Source: Cyanophora paradoxa
Taxonomy: Eukaryota; Glaucocystophyceae; Cyanophorales; Cyanophoraceae
Assembly (NCBI GenBank): GCA_004431415.1
Contig: QPMI01000079.1
Span: 82,151-146,150, forward strand
Length of the DNA stretch: 64,000 nt
Reading direction: 5' to 3'
The number at the start of each line of letters is the position of its first letter. Position 1 is the first letter of the stretch. The position numbers were made by a program, and so were the translations under genes. Below the pieces are notes generated by a model. It worked only from the letters and a program-made list of their open reading frames with translations, was not told the DNA's origin and made no database searches. Below are positions 41,501 to 48,962 of this stretch, piece after piece.

Positions 41501-43803
41501 GCTCGCTGGCCGTGCAGTACCTCGCCGCCCTCGCCCTCACCGCGTGCGCCGCCCCCAGCCCGCCCCGCCCCGCCCCGCACGAGGAAGTCAAACTCGAAGC
41601 TCAAACTAGAAGAAGATTAAAAGGCGCTTGCGCCCTGCGGGCAGGCTGCTCTTTGGGGGTATCTGTATAAGAACGCCTAACTAATCAGCGCCTAACATAA
41701 GATCGCCTAACAAACGCCTAGTAAGACCGCCTATTACACGTAAGCGGCCACTAAGAGAGCCGCGGGGCGTTCCTAATATAAGCCTAACATAAGATTACTA
41801 GGCGTTCTAATAAACGCCTGATAAGAGCGGCTAACAAGGGGCCGGGCGGGCAGGGTGCTCTTCGGGGCGATCTTCGGGGCGGGGATGCGCCTCACCGCGC
41901 GCCTCGACGACGACGCCGGCGACCTCCGCCTTGGTCCGCCCCCCTCCGCTTCGATTTGCATTTCCCCGTCACAATTTTCCAATTTCCCTGAATTTCACCG
42001 CTGCACTCTTCGGGCTGGACCCCCCTCTGCTCTGACGCTCCTCGGCTCCCTCGGGCAGCGTGCGGGCGGGCGACGCTGGCGGCGCGCCTCGCGCAGCTCT
42101 CCCGCGAGTTCGTCCTCTCCGCTGCCGCCCAGGTGCCCCGTACCCCCCCTCTTCTCTCCCCCCCCCCAACCTCGCCTGGCCCCGGACCAGCTGTGTCTAA
42201 ATATATATTCCTGACGCGGCCCGCGGCTTGGGGCAGCACGGGGTGGTGACGCCGGGGCTGCGGGGGCGCGTGGCGGCGGACGCGGCGGCGCTGCGGGGCG
42301 CCCACGCGCGGCTCGTCTCCGGCGGCCGCCCCTCCTACCCGCCCCTCGCCGACCTCACCTACCGGTCCGCTCCGCCCCAGCCCTCGCTTCTCTGTTCCGC
42401 CTCTCCGGCTTACTGGAACTCAACCTCTGGCTCGCGCTCCTCTAAACTGGACTTCGATTTATCTAATCCCCGCTAAATCGTCTAAACTGGACTTCGATTT
42501 ATCTTATCTCTGTCTTACTGTGCCTTGCCCTTTGGCTCGCGCTCCTCCCGCGCATTGCAGGGCCTCCTGCATGCGCCCCGAGCGGGCCCTCTGCGACCTG
42601 ACCTCCTCCATCGACCGGTGACCCCGCCCCAGCCCGTGCCCGAGCGCGGCGCCGGCGCCCCGGAGCACCGGTCGCCTGATCGCGGGCCCCGCGCGCGCCT
42701 CAGGCCGGCGGTCTCCAACGGGCTAGACGCCGCCCTCTCCTACCTCCTCGACCAGGTGCCCCCGCGCAGGCCCCGGCGCTCTACGAAAATGCGAGAGGCC
42801 CAGCGCGAAGATCAGCGCGAAAATGCGCTGCGAAAACGAAACTCTCGCTCGCAAAAGAGCGCGAAAGAGCGCAAAAGTTAGCAACACCAAGCATGGGGCT
42901 GCAGCTTCCTATCACCGCGAACCAACCGGGCGCCCCGGCGGGGCCTGACCCGCCGTGTCTTCGCGATCGCAGGCTGACCTGCTGGTGGCGGACGGCGTGG
43001 CGGCCGGCGGGGCGCCCCCCGACGCCCTCGCCAACCCCAGGCGAGGCCGCCCCGCCCCTAAGCTCAAGCTGAACCTCGCGTCTGAGCTTAGTTGAACTCG
43101 GCAGGTTCCGGTTCGTGTGGGAGATCGGGCTGCGGGACGTGATGGACGGCCTCCGCTCCGCCGTTGCACTCTACCGAGAGGCAAGCCGATGGATCTTGTT
43201 CTAAGCTCTCTCTTAATTTATTGATAGGCTCTCTAGCTCTGTACGATGATTACTCTAAGCTCGAGCTCGAGCTCGAGCTTCGTTTCTTTCGTAACTGAAC
43301 CCGCACTTGCAGGCCGCCGCCGCCGCCGAGAGCGCGCTGGTGCGTGGCCGCGACCAGCGGCGTGTAATACAATGCGTGTGCAGCCGCACAGCTGAACGGC
43401 GCTCAGGTGCCGGTGCACGGGGCGCTGATGGGTGTCACGCTGGCGGCCCTCGCCGGCATGTTTGTCTTCCTCTTCCGTGCGCCCGCTCACCTGAGCTCTG
43501 ATCTCGTCCGAGTTAAACTCCGCTCTACCACGGTCTCGATCTTGAATTCGCGCCGGCAGGCCCGATGGTCACGCGGCTGCGGGACGAGACGCGGCGCACC
43601 CGCCGCATGCTGCAGGTGCTCGACAGCAACAATTTCTAAAAGCCTTCAGCGATGTCGTAGCATATATAGCCACGGCCCAGCGCCCGGACCTTTTTGAATA
43701 TTTAAATCGGGCGCGCGGGCAGATGATCCCAGACGAGGTGGCGGAGAAGGTGGACGCCATCAAGGAGTACCTCGACAAGTGCGCCACCGAGGGCGCCGCC
43801 TGA
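27356..43803 (+). CDS. TmcB-like polytopic membrane protein with four PAS modules
   Basis: Very large gene (16.4 kb, more than 50 short exons) resembling 'tiny macrocysts protein B/C' PAS receptors of protists and algae. It begins MGIQGRSGSIAARSDGGGSV (ATG 27356) with a Ser/Gly-rich cytosolic head. About eight hydrophobic segments follow between 27.69 and 30.07 kb (for example VYAIVYGLVVALVAASVADA, GILSVVAVVAT, VDASLLVSVAWLLGAIAVFA). A helical, charged linker follows (YYRQNGQLEGTFVDRSRHLQ, KQLKAAKEGHYKAAKAMRLV). Four PAS-type modules lie at 32.27-36.40 kb. After a His-rich/disordered stretch (GEHGHHAHVHAHGLN, 36.72 kb) come more membrane helices: IVLSVVILSALCVAAFLIVQ (38.07), LVYIVTLAVSLVVVAAFALL (39.55), RSLAVQYLAALALTACA (41.49) and GALMGVTLAALAGMFVFLF (43.41). 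It ends IPDEVAEKVDAIKEYLDKCA, TGA 43801-43803. No kinase or cyclase domain was seen. Many GC-AG introns. Individual exon joints in 30.1-32.2, 33.8-34.1 and 40.4-42.0 kb are unsure, and a split into two genes cannot be fully excluded. Confidence 0.75.
27690..30068 (+). other. N-terminal multi-helix membrane region of the TmcB-like gene
   Basis: Exons separated by C-rich introns encode hydrophobic stretches: LTVLNVIVDFLQ, VYAIVYGLVVALVAASVADA, PVKLLKLAIALFFQ, SLYLSSVAILLRALDCTY, NGILSVVAVVATVVVVIFAG (across an intron), RQVFARLAFVCVSVGLS, ASAVFSGLITAYMAYLTL, LYAVVSWSSLCALV and LLVSVAWLLGAIAVFAGVWL. Charged loops between them (SFRKNHFRFMW, NMKAPYMMTQYPDVPCWGF) resemble TmcB N-termini. Confidence 0.65.
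28970..29290 (+). repeat. Intronic polypyrimidine tract with (CT)n microsatellite
   Basis: About 320 nt almost wholly C and T on the coding strand (CCCTCC/CCTCCT repeats, then (CT)n around 29210-29272, then a C-run), with only a few isolated A or G. It is bounded by coding exon sequence on the left (MSTDALLATATSE) and CTGACCCGGGGCGCGCAG on the right. Confidence 0.85.
32265..33145 (+). other. PAS module 1 of the TmcB-like gene
   Basis: Exons read NTRNGVIVIGSNEVPFNF, ITSVNAVTCRMWGYKRNEIV, RITMMMPSPFRDDHHIYVTS, YLRT, VAKVVNIPRK, VFGLHK, DGHIFPIRLYVTR and MDINGSITFVGAVTQLEDT. The order strand - helix 'VN..C.M.GY...E..G' - 'MP.PF...H..Y...Y' - 'DG..FP..L.V' - 'F.G.V' is the PAS fold seen in TmcB proteins. 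Confidence 0.75.
34121..34912 (+). other. PAS module 2 of the TmcB-like gene
   Basis: VEDTAGLISIDARGVIRSLN, KSLCVIFGYQ, PRELINQKIE, MLMPAPYSQYHQGYLDRYMR, TGEEH, VVGQKRTVTGKHKSGATFPI, MLE, VSRADVGRDAFFVGRVIKLE. A canonical PAS arrangement spread over six exons with short introns. Confidence 0.75.
34990..35597 (+). other. PAS module 3 of the TmcB-like gene
   Basis: MITIDQGGLMQNVNAVCSEM, FGYRTQEMLGRNVKMLMPR, YAVHHDKYLSEYMRTGVSHV, IGTGGRSLEALHRDGSTFPV, QLE, VMQDDSLKDKGVTLFMGRIS. No flavin-binding LOV signature (NCRFLQ) is present, so a blue-light LOV role is not supported. Confidence 0.75.
35728..36398 (+). other. PAS module 4 of the TmcB-like gene (less typical)
   Basis: ISINSKGIVTSCNKCAPFSV, then HLVGRNIKVLTPPEIAVNHD, YMDTGVARVVGLKREVEG, GLEIGVKMISESPDRLHSDG, SRFPLTLEVSEMKVQ, DDSIFTARILFNAEDYKKSQ. 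The core is recognisable, but the first strand/helix part is cysteine-bearing and shorter, and exon joints around 35800-35940 are uncertain. Confidence 0.6.
41663..41840 (+). repeat. Intronic degenerate repeats and inverted repeat
   Basis: Words CGCCTAACATAAGAT and AACGCCTAGTAAG recur. AACGCCTAGTAA (about 41712) is the inverse of TTACTAGGCGTT (about 41796), so the intron could form a hairpin. AT-richer than the flanking exons. Confidence 0.5.
42441..42504 (+). repeat. Intronic 24-bp direct repeat, period 40
   Basis: TCTAAACTGGACTTCGATTT followed by ATCT occurs at 42441-42464 and again at 42481-42504. A GGCTCGCGCTCCTC word also occurs on both sides. Confidence 0.8.
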
Positions 43804-45418
43804 CCATGACCCCCGGGCCCCGCGGCTTAGGCCTCCGCGCGCGGCCTATCCTGCGTGCAACGATGCCGGTAGCCATAATCATTGCGTGTGGGGTATCGGC
43901 CGTAGCACGTAGCAGCTGCAGAGGCTCGAATTCGAATTCAGAATAGCCTGTATACACCGCACAGTTTTGCGCTGCAGCCGGGCGATACCGCCGTGCAGCT
44001 CCTGAGAGGATGCATCCATTTAACGTTTAATCAGTAGTAACATAGACGCAAGTACCGGTAAGCGTGCTTTTGAGTTCTAGATCTAGTAGGCTCTGAAGGT
44101 TTCCCGTTTTTGTTTCACACGCATCACATGCGCAACGTTATCCGTGCACGCGAATACGTACTTGCGTAGGCCGTCATCTGGCCGTGCAATCGGCAAGCTT
44201 TAATCTGTCCAATCATTCATTTCATTATTAGTGTTTATATAATGCTCTCTTAGAACGTTCTGCAGAGTAAGCATTTATGATCCGCTTCAGGTTTAGTTTG
44301 CATTCATTCGAAGCTTTCGAATTCATGATTAGCCCAGAGTGCTCTCCGACGGCTCAATTTTTATCTAATTTTAACTGCATAGCCTAGAAGGTTCCGAGTT
44401 CAGTACTATCATAGAATTCGAAATTGAACTGCGAGACGATATTACTTAGGCATTTGAAGACACGAATTTTCGAATAGACATGTACATATACAGCCAATAC
44501 TTGTCGGCGTTGTCGCAAACATCGTTAGAGGCCTAGGCTTGTCTCGGGTCTGTTTGCATGGCTCCGTTCCCCCCGCACCCCCTTCCCCGCCCCCTGCCCC
44601 CTTTCGCGCCCCGGCCCCTCTCTTTGTCTAGACACGTGCACCAGCGCCCGGCGGCCGGCTGCAGCACAGTGGCAGCAAGAGATCTAGAGCCCGATTGGAC
44701 AAGGGGGAGGCGTGAGGGGCCCCTATGGTCGGATTTAAGGAAATGCATTTTTATTATCCTGCGGCGAAAGAGATGTCTAGGGGGGAGTACCGCACACTTC
44801 CGGCGCACGTCCCAATCTTCAGCAGCGCCGCACCGGGAGAGCACAGAGCATGCATCGGAAGCACCAGCCGGGTAGCCGGGCGCTCTGGCTAGCTCCCCGG
44901 CGGCCCCGCCACCGACCGACCCGACATCATGCCTTCGGCGCGGTCGCACGCCCCGCGCGGCGAGCCTGGCCTAGTCTGGCCACTGGATTAGTTGTATACA
45001 TGTTACAGCCGGCCCGTAGCTAGCTACAGCCAGCACCGCGGACGCTCCGCGCCTTGCGAACGGCCGACCTGCGCGGCTTCGGTGACTGCGGGCGATCCGT
45101 CGCTCCCGATGTCGCTGTATCGCTTCCGAAGGTGACACGTGCATGCTAGTACGTGTATACAATGCTCAACTAGCGTTTGCGGTTCGCTGGCAGCACCTCC
45201 TCTGACGCAGCCGGAGTGTGCTCGGGAGAGCGCGGGGCGCTTCGCGGGGGCGAGCGTGGTGCGGTGCCATCATGCGGGGCAGCGTTCTGCACAACTAAGA
45301 GCATCGTTTGTAATCGCAGAACAAGTCCGCACTCGCTGGCGCGGCGCGCCGCTGTCCGCGGCGCCGCCAGCCCACGCTCCCCCGCGCCCCCCGCCCGTCC
45401 GCCGCGCGCCCCGCCGCA
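43804..45418. other. Intergenic DNA without a supported gene
   Basis: 43804-44520 is comparatively AT-rich with no open coding pattern. 44560-44640 is C-rich. 44980-45180 contains no recognised element. Overlapping open frames entering the minisatellite from 45139 onward are judged compositional. Confidence 0.45.
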
Positions 45419-46450
45419 GGAGCCCGCACCGGGTCGCCCTCGAGCGCCTCGGACGCGAGGGGACGAGGCCGCGACGCCGCCGACGCCTTCCGCCGCCGCC
45501 GAGCCCGCCCGTGCAGCCCCGCCCGCGCCCGCCGCGCGCCCGCCGCGCGCCCCGCCGCAGGAGTCCGCGCCGGGCCACCCCGAGCGCCTCGGACGCGAGG
45601 GACGAGGCCGCGACGCCGCCGACGCCTTCCGCCGCCGCCGAGCCCGCCCGTGCAGCCCCGCCCGCGCCCGCCGCGCGCCCGCCGCGCGCCCCGCCGCAGG
45701 AGTCCGCGCCGGGCCACCCCCGAGCGCCTCGGACGCGAGGGGACGAGGCCGCGACGCCGCCGACGCCTTCCGCCGCCGCCGAGCCCGCCCGTGCAGCCCC
45801 GCCCGCGCCCGCCGCGCGCCCGCCGCTCGCCCCGCCGCAGGAGTCCGCGCCGGGCCACCCCCGAGCGCCTCGGACGCGAGGGGACGAGGCCGCGACGCCG
45901 CCGACGCCTTCCGCCGCCGCCGAGCCCGCCCGTGCAGCCCCGCCCGCGCCCGCCGCGCGCCCGCCGCGCGCCCCGCCGCAGAAGTCCGCGCCGGGCCACC
46001 CCGAGCGCCTCGGACGCGAGGGGACGAGGCCGCGACGCCGCCGACGCCTTCCGCCGCCGCCGAGCCCGCCCGTGCAGCCCCGCCCGCGCCCGCCGCGCGC
46101 CCGCCGCGCGCCCCGCCACAGGAGTCCGCGCCGGGCCACCCCGAGCGCCTCGGACGCGAGGGACGAGGCCGCGACGCCGCCGACGCCTTCCGCCGCCGCC
46201 GAGCCCGCCCGTGCAGCCCCGCCCGCGCTCGCCGCGCGCCCGCCGCGCGCCCCGCCACAGGAGTCCGCGCCGGGCCACCCCGAGCGCCGCGGACGCGAGG
46301 GGACGAGGTCGCAACGCCGCCGACGCCTTTTCCGCCGCCGCCGAGCCCGCCCGTGCAGCTCCGCCCGCGCCCGCCGCGCGCCCGCCGCGCGCCCCGCCGC
46401 AGGAGGCCGCGCGGCGCCGCCGCCGGGCGCCCCGGACGCGAGGGGGCGAG
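45419..46450. repeat. GC-rich minisatellite, about 140-bp unit, 7-8 copies
   Basis: GAGCGCCTCGGACGCGAGG recurs at 45442, 45583, 45722, 45863, 46003 and 46143, and as a variant at 46282, giving periods of 139-141 bp. Each unit also carries a 50-nt block starting GTGCAGCCCCGCCC and ending CGCCCCGCCGCAG. Length differences are single-base changes in CCCC/GGGG runs. Because of the high GC content nearly all frames on both strands lack stops. Edges decay near 45419 and 46450. Confidence 0.9.
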
Positions 46451-47021
46451 GCCAGGATGCGGCCGACGCCGCAGCTTAGTCTCAGAGGCCCGCGAGCGCT
46501 CTATTAAGCCTATATTTTGTTTCAAAAGCATGTAAATGACTTATATTCTGTGCCCTGAGCGCTGCATGCAACTGGGCGCGCGAGGATCAATCAGGAGGCA
46601 TCTGGGGCCCCAATTTCCAGTAGTTCTTGAATACCGACCCAGGCTTTGATCGGCGGCCTTCGGTACCGCCACCATCGTCTTCAGCACCTTCGAAAACCCC
46701 CGGGGACGTGAAATCGCCACTTGTGAGTGAGTTGATGCTTCAATAAGGCATCATGAGCACGTCGGGGTGGCATTTTGAAACTTGAAAACTGAAAAGTTCC
46801 AGAGAGGGTCCTACGAGCAAAGTTCAAAACACCGGTCGGGCCCAAAAACACTTCGGATCACCCTGTATCTTGGTGCAGTGATAAAACTGCATGTGATAAT
46901 GATTCTGGCTCGAAGAGCGGCCAGCTGAGGCCAGCCAGTCGCCCAGGAACTCACTGGCTCACTGGAACTCATGAGCGATCTCTGCTGGGGAAGCGCGCGC
47001 CGGGGCTGCGCTGCACCCGCG

Positions 47022-47263
47022 TAAGCTCTATTCATGCGCTCACCGAATCGCGCTATGGCGGCCCTGCGAGCCCTCGCGGTGCTAAGCCTTTGAAGCGAGA
47101 TCAAATTGCCCAGGTGCATACACGGCAGGAGCAGGCGACGATCGAGGCGGGCGCGCGCCAGAGCCATGGTGCATCCACGCAAGCTCTATCAAAGCTAACA
47201 TCGATTCGCGCTCCCGGCGGCCCGTCGCGCCCTCGCAGTTCGCAGCGGAATCGATTCGCCCAG
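47022..47263 (+). repeat. Degenerate direct duplication, about 85-90 bp
   Basis: AAGCTCTAT...CGCGCT...GGCCC...CCCTCGC...ATT(C/G)CCCAGGTGC occurs at about 47022-47115 and again at about 47180-47265 with many differences. Confidence 0.4.
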
Positions 47264-47411
47264 GTGCCCCCGCTGGAGGAGGTGCCGCTGGCGGCGGGGG
47301 TGCATGCCGCTGCCCTCACGCGCGCTCTGCGCGAGCTCTAGATGTGTCTCGTGGCCCTGAACATCTCAACCCGCACCGCCCCGCCGTCGCAGCCATGCCA
47401 TCTGGAACCGC

Positions 47412-47753
47412 ATGACATGCTTGATTGCACAAGAGAGCGCATCTGCCTGGGGCGCGGCGGGCCACGAAGCGGGGGCTTGGCGGGACGTTAGCGATGCAAG
47501 CAAGCGATGCGCGACCTCGGAGGCGGCGAAAGATGCCATGGCGACTCGAGGCCTGCGAGAGGCGGGGCTGGATCCAGTTAGGCCGGGGCGCGCGAGCGCG
47601 GCGGCGAGGGGCTTCGACACGCACCGATCCGAGACGTTCATGTTATACATGAGCCCTGCGCATGGCCGCTGCGCTCCTCCGCTGCGGCGTGGCTGCGCTC
47701 GGATCAAGTCTCGCGAGAAGGACCTGCGCGTGCGGCTTAGAGTGCACGAATAG
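47412..47753 (+). CDS. Possible small protein, unrecognised
   Basis: An uninterrupted 113-codon frame with its own ATG, beginning MTCLIAQESASAWGAAGHEA and containing SDASKRCATSEAAKDAMATR and GFDTHRSETFMLYMSPAH. Codon choice is GC-ending like recognised genes. A minus-strand frame of the same length overlaps it, so it may be chance. No motif recognised. Confidence 0.25.
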   Translation: MTCLIAQESASAWGAAGHEAGAWRDVSDASKRCATSEAAKDAMATRGLREAGLDPVRPGRASAAARGFDTHRSETFMLYMSPAHGRCAPPLRRGCARIKSREKDLRVRLRVHE

Positions 47754-48533
47754 ACCCTACACGTTAGCTATGAGCACCTCTGCATGCCAGCGGGCCCGTT
47801 CGCTGCCGCCGTCCGCTGCTGCAGGTTCCACGGGAGAGCCTTCGGGGCGCCCGCCTGGGAACACATCCTCTGAGCCCCGCCGTTTTTTGAGCTTAATCGA
47901 AGTTTCAGAGTGCTCTGCACGTATACGCGAAGATTCAGGCGGGGCTCAGAGGTGGTTTTCACGCACCAGCGACCGCTAACAAACTGGATCTCGACAACGA
48001 GAACCTTAAGGCCCCCCGTTCTTAGGCTATAACGAAGCGCTATGATGCATGATACACGTACGCGACTTAAGAAGGGCCGCTTAAGGTTCTACTTTTCACG
48101 CACCGAGGACCTGAAGTTCGGCGCTCCGTGCTCCGGGCACCGGAGCTCGCTGCCGGAAGCCCCACGTACTCTTGTACGCCTTAGTGACCTTCCGAGCTTG
48201 CTGGCTGATGCCGCCCGGCCGCCGTTGGCTGCGCCGGGCTGTCGCTCCTTCCTCGGGTACGGCCGGATTTGGGTCCCACCTCGGGGCGGGCTAGTTGCAA
48301 CGAAAAGAATATTCGATTTCCTTGTTTCAATTAACACAGGCCCCTCACGAGGGACAGATCCGGGCCCCGGATTCCGGGGCAGACCTGTTGAAAGAAATTC
48401 GAGTTGGATAACTGCCACAACCTTCCAGCTACCGGTAGTGCAGCCTCTCACTAGCATATATAGCCTAGGTCTGCGCAAGCAGCAACCTACTAGGCTAATG
48501 CTCCGGCTCGCCTGCCTAGCGTAGTGATATTTG

Positions 48534-48761
48534 TTTTTGAGAGACTACGGAAGGGCGAACCCCAAAGTTGGGCCCAAACGTAGTGATATTGATCATGACT
48601 TATTCTTTTCGTTCTTCTCGATCTGATCGTGTCCCTTCTCGTGATCCCTCTTGATTCTGTATTTTGTGCTACTTTACTGTATCTTTGATTTGTGATTGCT
48701 TTGTTGTCCTTAATATCACTACCTACGGGGGGTTCGCCCCACCGTAGTCTCTCAAAAAAAA
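48534..48761. mobile_element. MITE-like element with about 30-bp terminal inverted repeats
   Basis: The left end TTTTTGAGAGACTACGG plus xxGGGCGAACCCC (48534-48563) is the inverse of the right end GGGGTTCGCCCCACCGTAGT, continuing CTCTCAAAAA (to about 48761). Symmetry extends inward to GTAGTGATATT (about 48580) and AATATCACTAC (about 48711). The interior is T-rich and noncoding. CGTAGTGATATT also precedes the element at 48520. A target duplication could not be fixed because of the A/T runs. Confidence 0.65.
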
Positions 48762-48962
48762 GGAGCTTTGAGAATTATCTGAAATTCCACACTGTGCGCA
48801 CTGCGGCATGCGGCGGTGCACGGCATGTACAGTACATGTGCGCAGTGCGCACTGCGGCAACAGCGCCGCAAGTTAGGCCCGCATGCGCAAGTTGCCGCAA
48901 ATAGTCTTTTTTGAACTAGACTCTGAGATGCATTGAAATTCGAAAGTTGCAATCATGAATTT

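Larger units (their letters stand above)
38070..43475 (+). other. C-terminal membrane region of the TmcB-like gene
   Basis: Hydrophobic exons IVLSVVILSALCVAAFLIVQ, LVYIVTLAVSLVVVAAFALL, FFRSLAVQYLAALALTACA with VLFGAIFGAGMRL, and GALMGVTLAALAGMFVFLF are separated by charged or lumenal-type segments (GLWNLGERC, SYVQHARLLAASASYFARGP, GRCISYQFIMRNSPDV) with an acidic linker (VRLNSDDEESEDEVPGPGP) at 40.21 kb. The alternation matches the long C-terminal half of TmcB-like proteins. Confidence 0.6.
46451..48533. other. Region of unclear content between minisatellite and MITE
   Basis: Mixed composition. A few exon-like stretches occur (for example plus-strand VPPLEEVPLAAGVHAAALTR, ending TAG at 47341), but no gene can be assembled. 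Intergenic or decayed DNA is the default reading. Confidence 0.35.

Noticed and set aside
45139-46535. Overlapping frames of about 280-450 codons in the minisatellite.
   Set aside because: Several frames on both strands are open at once because the unit lacks A/T-rich stop words. No unique start, no conserved domain.
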